A model generated the notes under the pieces. It ran no database searches and was not told the DNA's origin. It worked only from the letters and a program-made list of their open reading frames with translations. The position numbers and the translations under genes were made by a program. A stretch of 64,000 nucleotides of DNA, taken from assembly GCF_025399195.1 (NCBI RefSeq), contig NW_026252109.1:186001-250000 (forward strand), in the 5' to 3' direction. Positions 27,027-38,791 of the stretch are shown here, one piece after another; positions within the stretch are counted from its first letter, which is position 1; every line of letters starts with the position of its first letter. Source of the DNA: Umbelopsis ramanniana AG. Taxonomy: Eukaryota; Mucoromycota; Umbelopsidomycetes; Umbelopsidales; Umbelopsidaceae.

Positions 27027-29289
27027 TCAAGTTGTTTTTGGTTTGGTGACAGCCATCTTTTCATTGTCCTGTTCATGATAGTGCCTCAGTCTTTGCAATG
27101 CTGTATAGTACTCATGTGGAATATGATCCATGAAGAAAAAGGGATAGAGAGCCTCAATCAGCTGAATTGGATTTTTTCCGTTCAGCCAAGTGTCCAATTT
27201 GTCAAACATTCCCCTTTCGTCTAACTGGCGTATCAGGACGGGAATGGGCTTGTATGTTTCCGCTGGCTGGTAGTCACTGGCACTTCGTCGCTTAATCTTG
27301 GTCAGTTGCAAAATTTGCGAGCCAGATCGTGAAGACATGGATGAATCCGTCGCAGTGGGTGATGATACATTATAAGCCTCTTCATCTTCTGTGAAGCGCT
27401 CTTGTCCATGGATGATGTTGGCTGACTTGGACGTATTGTAGCCACCTAGCACCACCTGAACTTTCAAGCTGGGTTGATAAGTGGATGGATAGATTTTAGC
27501 TGGTTCTTCGTGCCACATGGACAAAAGCTCGATGGCTTGGCCAACATGCGAGTAGTTGAAAAAGTCGTTGCGGGTAAAATGTCTTCCAATGATCGGATTG
27601 TCGGTGCCAATAGGCAATCTAGTGAAGATATCCTTCTTGTTGATGATACGCCACAATGTCGAGGTTCTTGAATAGGGTGTGTTGGTATAAGACGCAAAGC
27701 CTGCAGCAAAATCGTTGTCTCCCACTGCTGGGGTACCAATGGTATATGCATCTCTCAAGACGCACAGCTTAGCGTCCATATCCTCTGAGCAACGAAGCCA
27801 TCTAGCAAATATCAGGCAGGACATGGCTGAACCTAACGAATGCCCAGTGACCCAAATGTTAACCGGGTCAGTGGAATTTCTATGATTTTGGATTTTCCTG
27901 GCTCGTTCGTGCAATGCTTCCAATATGGTACCGTAAGGGTCTCTGGTATCATTTGCAAATCCACCTGAGCTTGGGAACACAGACTCGTAGAATCCCTGAT
28001 GACATGACCCGAAAAGGAAGGGCCGGGCATCAGTGCGCTATTGGACGAAGTAAAGAGTTATTCAAAAAGCTACAGAATACTTTCTATGCGAGAACGAATA
28101 AAAAATGATACCGTACCTGAATGGCAGCATCCAACATGATTTCTTCGTAGTTGTCAATGGTAGTGCCTTTCAAGGTCACAATAATGCAGTTGTGTTCCGT
28201 GGACCAGAACATACCTATAAATTGGGCATTAGTATGCACGTAAGCATATAATGCTGGAAGTCAAGTTTTTTGACTTTACCGCAAAATGGTCCTCCGAGAG
28301 ACTTAAGCTCAGATACGCCAGCAAAATGCAATCCCCAACGACGTGCAATTTGACGAACTCGCTTCTCTGACTCCCAGAGAAGAACGTGCATCTTGTTTTC
28401 TCTTGCTTCTTTTTCTTCGTCTTTTAATTCAGAATCATTATCATCAGCATACATTTGATAAGCCTCCTTGACCTTGCTCGCATCTCGTTCATAGATCAAA
28501 GCAGATAATAACATCATTACTTCGGCCTTTGAAATATCGAAGTACCGAACATGGGTAGCCGAGGGCGATCGGGTGTCGGATGGCGCTTCGCCGAGAGTAG
28601 GGATGGTGGCCAACATAAGGTCTACATTTCCCTGCGTATGGAATAAGTGCGGCGTAGCTATAAATTAAAGTTTTAGCAAGAATGGTCATTTGGCTGTTCC
28701 ACTGCGGCACATCCTTACCCCAATTAACCGGTGAGAGTCCTAGAATAAAATCAAGCATCGTTCAAACCGAGTCAATGGATAGTTCTAGACTCACGTTCCT
28801 TTATCTACACATACCTCCACCGTATCGTAAGCTCAAATACGTGACAAGCTCTTGGCCACCGAGAAAGTCCAGGAATATCTTCAGTGACACTTCCACCGTA
28901 ATCAGCAGTAAGATCATGAAAGGATAAACGGTAAGGACCATGATAGCATTGACTGGTGAGACAAACAGCATGGAATAGTCAAACAAGAATGTCAAAAAAA
29001 GATTGGTATAGGTGCGGACAGCAAAGTTGATAAGTGGCCAGCCTGAGGCTCGGGTTGGTTCAGGCAGCCAATTTTTTGGTAAATTTCGTCGAAAGTATCT
29101 TGTATACCGCTGAAGCGATCTCAGTGGTGCCATGATGCGGCTCTTATTTGCATTCGTCATCTGTCTGTTTCTTCGACCATGTAGCGCTAGACCACGGATT
29201 TCATTGATATGAGCTGATGAACTGTACTGCTCATCATACTCGTCAGTGTGATTGAGTACGTTCCTGTCAGAGATCTTACGGCCCAACAT
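27027..29289 (-). CDS. Membrane-anchored class 3 lipase
   Basis: Multi-exon gene starting MLGRKISDRNVLNHTDEY at 29289. The N-terminal region carries hydrophobic stretches (NLFLTFLFDYSMLF and AIMVLTVYPFMILLLITVEV), probably two membrane helices. A lipase_3 domain follows: oxyanion-region GPFCG, then FGSCHQGFYESVFP, the nucleophile elbow VTGHSLGSAMSC (Ser), NKKDIFTRLP (Asp region) and NYSHVGQAIEL (His). The tail is Ser-rich and charged. Class 3 enzymes hydrolyse acylglycerols; membrane segments suggest an intracellular lipase similar in plan to sn1-specific diacylglycerol lipases. Substrate is not shown by sequence. Confidence 0.85.
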
Positions 29290-31002
29290 CAATACGAGAA
29301 TCTAGCGCGAGATGAAAATAGGAAAGGAAAGGAAAGAAGGGAACAGCCTAAGCCCAAGCTTACGGTGCTTAGCTTTATTTTACAAAGCACATGCTGAATT
29401 GGTAAAAAATAGAAGCTCTAACTTTGTCGTACAAAGTCATGGATGAACAAAACACTTCATTATGACAAACAGCACACCCCCATATTGGACACCACCACCT
29501 GATAAATAAAATGTGGGGTATTAAAGTGTGCTGACTAGGCTTTAGCTATATATTAGCATAACCACCTTATGCTTGTTATTTGTAAAAGTGGGTTATCTCA
29601 TAGGCAAAAAAGGCTAAGATATCGAAGCTCAGCCACCAATGGCTTGTGGATGTGACCACCACGACGGACACAGATTGTATAGAGCGAAGCGAGCCGCCGA
29701 ACCTCATCTTTTACTCTTGAAGGTGCACCTGATGGGAATCTACGAAAGACAACCTGGTGGCAGACCAATTTTGTTGTTTGATCATCAAAGAAAAAAAAAA
29801 GCCGCATGACGTAGCCATATTGACCATACGTCGCTACGATGTGCACATATGTCTTTACTACCACGAGAGTAGAATAGCTGTAATCAAACTCCTTCGATCA
29901 CAAACTGCACAGAAAGAATTTAATGGACACAGGGCAGTGCAAGAAGGGCAGTTCGATATGCTACACAAATTCAGAACATTGGTCTCAATCGCTCAATAAA
30001 TAAAAAGAAAAATAATACATTTTATGGCAATTAAAGCTGCCAAAGTCAAATTATGAAAATGGGAGAATTCTGCCATGAGTTGCTGCCAGAGCTGGTATGC
30101 GTCATTGTTCAATTCATAGGGACAGTAAGGAGCTGACTAGCACACTACTGCGATATCTACTGCAAATGATCTAGCCTCACCTGAGCACGCTCGTTCCTTT
30201 CTCTCCACGTTACCGATGGCTGCCAGGCTCTCTGTGAATATGATTTTTTTGACATATTGTATTCCCCAAGGAATGTCACTATGAAATTTTTTAGCCATGC
30301 ATACATGCGTATTTTTGCCAGGCAATACAAATTTTATGGTGAATAAAACTTTCAACTGGAAGAAAAGGTGACCATAGTAAACTATCTGAGAATAGGTTGT
30401 TCGCATAGGCTATCAACGACGACCAGCCGTATCTTGAACCTTTCGATCACATTTTGAAAGATGTCGTCACGGAAAGATGCCACATTCTAATTTCTTTACC
30501 GCAGAACGTGTTTCTTCTTTCATGGTTTGAAACCGTTTGTCAAGAGAAAGTAGGAGGAATTGTGAAAATTTAGTAACTTGCTTGGCGGGCCTGCATAAGG
30601 ATAATACTTTTCACCAGAAGTTTGCTGCTATTAACGGTTCAACCTACGAGCCCCTATCAAGGGTAGTCACCCCCCGGGTCAAGTTGAAATGCAGATGTCC
30701 TCTAAATCATGAGTTTTCTTTTCTTTTCCTAATTGAACAAACTCTCTTCTATCAAAACATTGGCTGGCGTTGGCTTTTTATTCTTACTGACTGAAAAAAT
30801 GTGTCAATACATTCTTTCCTTCTAAATTTTGAATATTCCAATCAACTAGGCATATCGACTACGCCTTGAACTCCTTTCTTTTTTCTATACACTTCCTGCG
30901 ATTGTTCCCTTCATTCAATTCAATCCATACATACCCCCCGTCATCTATCCTTATCTATCAACTTTTCCGCAATATCTTCAGCAACCGATTCTCATCACCA
31001 AC
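29290..31002. other. Long intergenic region, lipase / DUF4436
   Basis: About 1.7 kb between divergent genes. It has an A10 run at 29789-29798 and a small stem GCATAA/TTATGC near 29567-29583. Short ORFs here have no family resemblance and look like chance. No tRNA, repeat or transposon recognised. Confidence 0.55.
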
Positions 31003-32467
31003 ATGGCGACAATGAAAATAAATGAGAAACTCATGTGGATTAAGCTACGAAATAATTTGTGGATACGTCGATTGTGTCCCGCCTTCCTTATCATCGCTAT
31101 TTTGGTCACGATCATCGGTAAGCCTAATAATTTCGAGAACTGTATAGCTTTTAACGACCATGTATGCTGAACCGATATGAAATACGATAGTCCCAACATG
31201 GCAAGTTTACACTGAAGAGAGCCGGTAAGTCAAAGCTACAAAGGGATCGCCAAATGATACAGATATTGACGATCATTTACAGTCAGGGCACGATAGTCAA
31301 CTACCAAGATCCCAATGATCGCGGCGAATCACTTTTCATTCAAGCATCCGTTATGGATGTGGATTTTACGGCAAAATCATACAAGATACACTTTCTTCTG
31401 GAACCAAACGGTACTTTGGCAGGTGACAATGGAGTTTTGAGGTACGTACACTCTGCGGTCTATGCATATCTATGCAAGAATATGCTAAACCAATCCATTC
31501 CAACCCAACCGTTAGCCAAAATGTGACACTCTCATTGTACTCGATGCGTTCGTTTCAGTTTCCAGCAGGTGAGACAATGGAACCTGTGGAGATGATCTTC
31601 AACTACGATTTCGGAAATGATGTGGATTATCCTTTCGATCAGTACTCGGGGTACTTTGAAATCATGGCCTTTGCCTCTGGCAATATCAGTGCCACCATAC
31701 CCATTAGCTTCAAACTGGAAGCAAGTGTTACGACTTACAATTTTAACCCCACCCTGCGACAATTCGGTTACACTACTGACAAGATTGGCCTGAAAATTGT
31801 AGCTGGCAGATCCACTACCACGCTTGGCTTCAGCATATTTATTTGCATTCTTATGTGGGCATTGTCCCTGGTCATTGCCTTGATATCGTACCAAGTTGTG
31901 ATTCGTGGACGCCGTGTGGATGCGCATTCAACTATGCTGGGCATTACTATGTTGTTTGCTCTGCCTGCGCTTAGGTAAGCATTTTATATGCATATAATAT
32001 GCTCAGCACACAAGATGAAAAAAAAAATTATTCATGTACTGAGGATCTTTTTTATGCGCTATTCACAGGTCTGCCCAGCCGGGAATCCCTCCGGTCGGAT
32101 GTGCTGCGGATATTCTGGGCTTTTATTGGTAAGAACGTGAGCCTGTATCATTTGATCATCGGCTGATTTGGGCTAACGTTGGAAAACTATGCATTTCTTC
32201 AGGAACATGGCCATTATTGCCTGTGCAGCTGTTGCTATCACCATGTGCTGGGCCGTCAGATGGCGGCCAGAGGCGAACGACAGCCTCAGCATCACATCCA
32301 TAGAAGAATGTCGATGCGACGAGTCAGTCACGGCTTGCGGAAGCGACTGCCCACATGAAGGAACATGTCGTGTCGAAGCTATTGATATTTTCGACGACGA
32401 AGAAGCAACCGCTGTATCCAGCCCCAATTCGCAAGCCGGGGGCTGCCATACAGGCCGCCAATATTAA
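31003..32467 (+). CDS. DUF4436 multi-pass membrane protein
   Basis: Multi-exon gene starting MATMKINEKLMWIKLRN. One N-terminal helix (CPAFLIIAILVTIIG) is followed by a lumenal or extracellular beta-rich domain (SLFIQASVMDVDFTA, MRSFQFPAGETMEPV, DYPFDQYSGYFEIMAF). Three C-terminal helices follow (FSIFICILMWALSLVIALI; MLGITMLFALPALRS; NMAIIACAAVAITMCWAV), with the family block SAQPGIPPVGCAADILGFYW. This is the DUF4436 layout; function is unknown in all species. The final 65 residues are Cys-rich and acidic (CRCDESVTACGSDCPHEGTC). Confidence 0.85.
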
Positions 32468-32928
32468 ACTACTCTACTGTATCATGTTTTTTATATGCCA
32501 TCTAATCTCCTGATGAAGTATCTCCTCTGAGGCATTGTACCTTTTGGGATGTACGAATAACCAAGCGAGCCAAGATCAACAACAACAACTGCCCATAAAA
32601 GAACATTTTTCTTTACCAAAAACATTAAAAAAATTGGATGGAGGTGTGGAAACGATCCGATATGTATAGTGGTGATTGCAAAAAAAAAGGGAAGACGTAC
32701 AAGATAGAAAGGTGCTTATTATATACGATGCTCAATACTGTGAGAGCAGTTGCGTGTTATAAAAGGAGATTGAGCAAATAATTACAACAAAGGGAAGAAA
32801 AAAACCACAGGGATCGGTTTGAGTGCGAGGAAAAAGTTGACTCTGTAGGCTCTGATGGTATATCCAGCATATTGATCAGAACACCCATGAGGATAGTGTA
32901 AAAAAAAGGGGAAGTGAGGTGAAGTCGT
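32468..32928. other. Convergent 3' spacer, DUF4436 / Cys-rich gene
   Basis: About 460 bp between convergent stop codons, with several A runs (e.g. 32680-32688 and 32901-32907). No gene recognised. Confidence 0.6.
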
Positions 32929-34523
32929 TTAGTTGTTCCAATCTACAGATGGAACGTCGGCTAACCCTAGACACAATTCAACATGTGGTTCTACAGGGTC
33001 CCGTATGACGCTTCGAATGGGCAAATCCATAGGAAAGACAATTTCATTACTTGAGTCGGAAATAATGATTCGTTTGCCAGGTGGAGGAGGAGCATTCATC
33101 TCGATTTCTTCCAAGATATCTCTGAACGTGAAGGTGTCGCTGATGGCCAGGTTGCGCACAAGGTAAGTTGGATTGTTCCTCCTTGGATCATGTGAAAATT
33201 GGGGTAGACTTTTGAGGGTCACTGTTTCGACTATACATGCTCCAGGGTGTTGTTGATAAGAGTAGCTACTACCACCGTATGGCGTATTACCTGCATGTGA
33301 TATAGATGTTGGCTGCAAGTGCAGCTGTTGTTGCATGATGGCCGATAGTGACGATAGCGATGACGTATGGTTATGTGCTCCTCTTCTTGGTTTTAAAGGT
33401 GGTAATTGAGTGTTTGAGTGGGACAGATGAGGCTGTCGAATACTATCGGATGCCATTGAGGTGGGAGGATCAACAAAACGGACAGTATTATTTCGTGGGG
33501 CAGCTTTTTGAGCACCATGTTTGAGCGGCGTGGAAGTCGTTTTTCGAGGATAAGGCTCATCGTCGGCAACAGATTGCTTTGCTCTTTTTCTCTTTAGTGA
33601 AACCGAGGCGGTAGGTTTGATGGAAGGGGCGGGTAGGGGTTCTGCAGTATAATTTTGTGGAGCCATTCGTCTCACTCTGTCGGCCAGACCGCCCTCCCTG
33701 AACACAGGATTTTGCAGTGACTTGCGGGAATAATATGGATCGTTGGGTGGCATACTGGCATGGATGACACCCTGAGTGAACTGGTGTGGTTGCTCAACTT
33801 GTTCGTAGGTCAGCGATCCAGGTGGAGGCGTTTCTACACTGGTTGAGTCAGTTGGCGAGGGTGGCGCTTCATCTTTGATGTCGACAAGGTGTTTCTTCTT
33901 AGCTCGATACAGTGTGCTACTGTGAGCTTTACAAAGTGCAACCTCAGCCAACAAGTGGGCCTCTGGAACATCACCAGAACCATCATGGTAACAAGCATGA
34001 GCATTATCCCTTAACCACATTATAGTAAACTCATAATCCTCTTTATCGCTGCGATCGAGTTTTTTGGCTCTGGAGTCCAGGTAGCCTTTGGGAAGATTTT
34101 TCCCTCGCCTGGGCTTTGATTCTTCACACTGACACATTTCACCATACCTCTGTTAAATGAAGGAAAATGGATGAGTCCATATAAAAAAATGAAAATGACA
34201 TGAAAAAGAGAACGGATGCTACCAACCTGTCCACAAGTGAAGCATAAATTGCATATGATGCAGGCGTTCTACAAAAAAAGGGGATGAACGAAAACAAACA
34301 ATGTCAGTACTCGGAAGATGAAAATCAAGATGGTTGGGAGGGGTTCGCAAGTATGGAGGGTCGAAAACATGGGTCGCAAACGGCACGGGCAAAAGCTGCG
34401 TACCTGTCTTATCCTGGCTGCAGGGCGTGTGGTTTCGGCGTGGGGAAGATCTGGATTGGCATGGGGCTGGGCTGGCATCTCTGAAACGACTTGTGCAAAG
34501 TGAAAGAGGTTGTTTTCAGACAT
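32929..34523 (-). CDS. Orphan Cys-rich protein with CxxCxxCxxC motif
   Basis: Exons 34404-34523, 34227-34268 and 32929-34149 (transcribed right to left) are all in phase 0 and give 460 residues. Exon 2 is 42 nt and encodes just NACIICNLCFTCGQ, followed by RYGEMCQCEE, so six Cys fall within 21 residues, as a metal-binding site would. After a KR-rich stretch comes a compact segment with more Cys and His (ACYHDGSG, ALCKAH), then about 200 disordered Pro/Ser-rich residues with an NLS-like KRKRAK. A conserved-looking C-terminal domain of about 85 residues ends the protein (PTYLVRNLAISDTFTFRDIL, PPPPGKRIIISDSSNEIVF, HVELCLGLAD). I do not recognise the family. A nuclear, zinc-binding protein is a guess. 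Confidence 0.7.
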
Positions 34524-34876
34524 GCAGAAGAGCAATGAAGGCAGTCTGGGCAAAGAAAGAGAAAAGGAAAGAAGACGGACCCAGCGCCTCAACCAGTGGA
34601 TGAGCGCGTGAGTGTGCCTGCCGGTGAGGCAAAATGCTACACTTGACGATTGGCCCCGTTTCACTTGGGGGGTGTGGTGTTGATAATTTTTTTTCTTTCT
34701 CCTCTTGTTTAACAGCTTGCAAGGCCGCAACCTATTTATTAATCATGGTTGGATAGCCATAAATGTAAACGTTTCTGTGAAATATACAGGGTGCTCATGC
34801 TACGATGCACTGCAGGTCAATGCGTGTGCTCTCTTTGTTGAATCGCTCTCAGGTTACACATGGGCTGCCCATGTGT
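34524..34876. other. Spacer between two minus-strand genes
   Basis: About 350 bp holding the promoter of the Cys-rich gene and the 3' end of the DUF4442 gene. A T-rich stretch lies at 34685-34700. Nothing else seen. Confidence 0.55.
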
Positions 34877-35870
34877 TCATTGCTCTTTAGACTTTTGTTC
34901 CAACAGCCATACCAGCTTAGCAACCGCAACCGTGTCCAGCATACGGTCTTTGATAACCACTTCTTGCTCCACGGGCTCGTTCGTGCTTCCTTCAGCGGGT
35001 ATCTTGAATTCGGATGACGCCGTTAACAGACCTCTTGCCGTTTTCATATACTACATACCCAAGTCCCATTTTAGATTTCCGCAACTAAATCAAGCCAGTT
35101 GTGACCTCGCTTACCTCAATGCTGAAATTAGCAAGGTTCGCCGAGTCTTCTTTCTTGAGCGTACTGTATGTGGCTAATCCGCCAACCGTTTCAGCAAACG
35201 TTGCCAATGCCATTGGTGAAATCCTACATCGATATCAGGTTACATGAATGGTATTCACACCACACTCCAGCCTCTATCCTTACCTTTTGTATTGGTTATG
35301 CGTGGTTTTTCGATCCTGTATGAAACACGGCTATCAGCACCCTCCTTTTCCGACAGCGTTGGATGAAGTTAAATCGACACATACCCTCATGATACCAGTA
35401 CAAAATCCTTTGGATAAAGTTGAAACTCGAACATCTTTTTTTTAAAATAGAAGCAATTGATCACGTTCAGTGGGTGCTGATAAGATGCACTCGGCCGTTT
35501 ACCTACCTATGGATCCAGAGAACGGGTTCACGTTTCGAAGCAAAGTAGCAAAAATCCATGCTCTAAACAGTTTGACCATGGGACGGTTCAGCTTCTCCCA
35601 AACAACCAGAGGTTGCTTCGAATTTCGAAGCGACAATGACAGATACACCACGGAAAGAAAAGTCGCAACCGCCACGCCAACGATAAATCGTGTCAAGATG
35701 GTCCATTCCAGTTCTAAAGCGACACGAATTAAATTTAAGGAGGCATTGATGTGCTCAGAGAAGGCAGCTGCCAAGAGGCCTTGGTTTGATGGTACAGCCA
35801 TTGCCTTGGGTAAATGGGTCCTCGAGCTCTCTGGTATTGAATATGCATTTCTCAGCTCGCTTCCCTGCAT
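34877..35870 (-). CDS. DUF4442 hotdog-fold thioesterase-like protein
   Basis: Exons 35507-35870, 35385-35434, 35284-35315, 35115-35223 and 34877-35050 give 242 residues in one frame. The N-terminus has a membrane helix (FIVGVAVATFLSVVYLSLSL). The hotdog core then shows NPFSGSIG, VRVSTLSKGFCTGIM, RISPMALATFAETVGGLATY and MKTARGLLTASSEFKIP, the pattern of the DUF4442 family (PYTGSIG, then HLNSVHAIALANLGELA). It ends VAVAKLVWLLEQKSKEQ. Relatives are presumed acyl-CoA thioesterases; activity is unproven. The membrane anchor suggests ER, mitochondrial or peroxisomal membrane. Confidence 0.8.
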
Positions 35871-36090
35871 TGTTGTAAAAGTTAGAAATTTGGGTGGCTT
35901 GTTGGTGTCTAAGCTTTCACTCAGCCAGCCAAAATGCCTTGCTCTTGTAAATCACTTTGGAAAAGGGCAAAGCAGCCTGTGCGTGTGCCCTTTAAAAACA
36001 CATAATAACGAGAACTTCAATAGGCATTTTACAATTTTATTATATCCTGCTTGTAGTGCACATCCTTCCAACCACAAAACTCTTACAAAT

Positions 36091-37564
36091 TTATACAGTA
36101 TTCAGAAGAAGTACTGCTGAAGGCACTAGGTCTAAAGGGAAATGCGATGAATGACATATCCAAGGCGTGGGCCAAAAATAAAACAAATTTCGAAAAGCTT
36201 TACCTAATTCTTTCAAAGTCTTGGAGTATTCGTCAGGCTGGAAAGTTTTCCTATTGAAGCAATCCATTTTAAGTATCCGAGAACAAAAGGCACACCTCAC
36301 GTCATACATAAATACCTTGGAAATGTTGTAGAGAGTGTGAAGGTCGATGCATGCCCGTTATCTCTTAGAAACGCTGCAACATCCTCAAGTTGACTTCCTG
36401 CTGGAAAAGTTTGGGTAACAGGAGTGGTACCCGGTAAACGAATCTTGAACACAAGATGATCAATTTGCTAGTCACTTTCTTCATGGCTATAACACTGATG
36501 ATTTACCTGTAGTCTGGCTTCAGTATACTCCTTTTTGACAGAAGGTTTGGCAGCTTCGGCCGCATCGGCCTGAGCTTGGGCCTGTGCAACTTGCTTGGAC
36601 GCGTCTCGCTAAAGGTAAGGTCAGCCATGACGAATTCTGCTCACATACATATTGCAATAGCATACCTTGGCAGCTCTTTCTCTTTTATCAGCCTCAATTT
36701 GGGCCTTGATCTTCGCTTTTGCTGCTTTCTCCTCTTCCTTTTCCTTCTTCTTAGCTGCAAACGCCTTTTTCATTTGTTCCTCCTCTAATTTCTCCTTAGC
36801 AAGAGTGATTTCCTGTCCAGTTTTTCTGCGAATTTTCTCATTGGACTTTTTCTCTTCCTTGTCCTGTACCTCTCGTAAGGCACGCTTTTCCGCCAACCTT
36901 GCTTTCAGTTCCGCCAACTTTTCTTTCTTTTCTTCTTCAGATAAAGGTTTGATGGCCTCGGTACTCTCAGAGAAGTTTTGATGGCTAGTACGAATAGCAT
37001 GACGTTCGGCAGCAGAAGCTGAAATAAAAAGTTGTATTAGAAAACTCAAAATTTGGATGCGTCATTGTTTGCCAATGCCTTACCATCTCTGAACAACTTT
37101 TGACAATCATTGCAGATCAAGCTTTGAGCAGTCTGTTCACCATCTTTGATTTCTCCTTCTAATCGAGAAAATGAGATTAAAAATTCGCTGCAATTATTAT
37201 TGATAAAGGTGGCATTGATACTTGCCATCATCAGCGTTTCCTGTGCTTGAGGCACTGGGTGTTGCAGCAGCAGCCAAGGACTGTCCTTCAGTCACCGGCT
37301 CGTCTATATCAGCGTCTTCCGAATGCTCTAATATCCTGTACCGAAAAACCATCAATATACGCCAAAAGTGCTACTTGAGCCACTCATTCCAGACATACCA
37401 GTCCATGGCAGGTTGCAGGCCCGCCCCATTCGTCTTTTTCCAGGCTTTTTCACTAAGTTCAGGGCTAATTAGTTACGCATTGAATATCACGTTAAAAGTC
37501 CTTTAACTTACGCCCTGTTTCTAGGAAATCCCATAGCGACTAAGGTATCGATGTCGGTTGCCAT
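36091..37564 (-). CDS. UBA/UBX protein, UBXN1 (SAKS1) type
   Basis: Starts MATDIDTLVAMGFPRNRAEKAW at 37564. A UBA domain (residues 1-45, ending DWILEHSEDADIDEP) is followed by a C2H2-like finger (CNDCQKLFRDAERHAIRTSH), a long Lys/Glu coiled coil (EEEKKEKLAELKARLAEKRA onward) and a C-terminal UBX domain (ARLQIRLPGTTPVTQTFPAG, ending LVPSAVLLLNTV). Layout and order match UBXN1, an adaptor that binds ubiquitin through UBA and Cdc48/p97 through UBX. The last intron joins KEL to the final LVPSAVLLLNTV. It is divergent from mitochondrial uS15 with 171 bp between start codons. Confidence 0.92.
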
Positions 37565-37735
37565 TGTTTTAGTTCGTGGATGACTTAGCAAACGTACGTG
37601 TCTACCTACGTTTTCATACGCCGCATGCCAAATCGGCAGTCGAAAAGGGGGTGGATGGGAAATTCTCACGTGACCAATTCATGGTTTGGAAAAAAAAAAT
37701 CTCTGCAGGCACACAACTTCATTACAATACAACAA
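37565..37735. promoter_or_regulatory. Bidirectional promoter, UBXN1-like / uS15m
   Basis: 171 bp between divergent start codons, with TCACGTGAC at 37666-37674 and an A10 tract at 37690-37699. Confidence 0.7.
37666..37674. promoter_or_regulatory. E-box TCACGTGAC in uS15m/UBXN1 promoter
   Basis: Same nine bases as the element upstream of eL34, here 62 bp before the uS15m ATG. A bHLH or Cbf1-like factor is the likely reader. Confidence 0.45.
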
Positions 37736-38607
37736 ATGTCGTCGATTGGTCGAGCATTCAGTGCTTTGCAGAAGGGTAATTCTACTACACCTTTTGTAAG
37801 CATCAGTGAAAAAACAACACATTATACTTACCTCTCTCCCAGGAAATACCCTAGCTCATTCCGCATTATCATATCGTTCATTTCAATCATCGGCTATTGT
37901 TTGCGCCAAAAAGCACCCAAAGCAAATCAGAAAAGAAAATTTGGCAAAGCGAGCTGCCATTGTTACTGAATACGAAAAGTCCAAGCCATCACCCGTTGTA
38001 GCAGCACCAACCCCCTTCTATGCTTCTCTTCACACTTCCGAAACCGTCAGCCGAGCTACAGACACATACCAACATGGTTTGACCGCCGAAGACGCTGTGC
38101 TGTTGTTTGAAAAAGCTCCTCAAGCAATTACAGACATTACAAAGAGCTCTGTCGTCCGTAGCAAGGAGGAAGCTTTGAAGGTTGAACAACAAAAGGCAGA
38201 TATTGTCAAGCAAATCGTGAGCTTGCAGAATGCAAACGCAAAGGCTATCCAGCTTTGGAACGTTCAACGATGCATTGAGTGGTTTGGCCGAAAAGAGGGT
38301 GACACTGGAAGCCCTGAAGTTCAAGGTAGGGTGCCACCCGTATAGAACTATTCGTTTGTTTGAAGCTTTCGTCTAATCATTCTTTTCGCTTTTAGCTGCC
38401 ATTCTCTCTGTGCGAATCCAACATTTACATTCACATCTTCAACAGCACAAGAAGGATAGACACAACTATCGACAGCTTCGCTCTATGGTCCACCAGCGTG
38501 CAAAAATCCTCAAGTATTTGAAGAACAAGAGCTTGACAAGATATAACTCATGTTTAGAACAGTTAGGTTTGCAACCCAGAGCTGTTGAAGGCGAGATTAT
38601 TGTATAG
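37736..38607 (+). CDS. Mitochondrial ribosomal protein uS15m
   Basis: Three exons starting MSSIGRAFSALQKGN. The first 40 residues are basic and Ser/Ala-rich, a likely mitochondrial presequence. An extension specific to mitochondrial forms precedes the S15 core: FGRKEGDTGSPEVQAAILSVR, LHSHLQQHKKDRHNYRQL and LKYLKNKSLTRYNSCLEQLGL. It binds 12S/15S rRNA in the small mitoribosomal subunit (yeast Mrps28). Splices at 37776 and 38325 keep the frame. Confidence 0.93.
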
Positions 38608-38791
38608 ACATCCAAAATGTAAAAGTCATAATAGAAACCAACCATTAAAAATGATGAAGATCCTTTGATATTGAAAACCTTTATAATCATGTTTGAAAAC
38701 ATGCTTAAAACTATAATTACAATCGAAGCGATAAATACATTGTGTGAATATGCAATTTAGAGAGCTTTTACCCCACGGTGTGCACACTAAA

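Noticed and set aside
27900-28030. Separate small gene reading in another frame within the lipase
   Set aside because: The frame giving FLFGSCHQGFYESVF continues the lipase fold; the other frame is a shadow.
30137-30406. 89-codon minus ORF in the lipase/DUF4436 gap
   Set aside because: Composition looks non-coding, with no recognisable domain or splice partners.
30630-30680. GGTTCAACCT resembling a tRNA T-loop
   Set aside because: No matching acceptor, D or anticodon arms could be folded around it.
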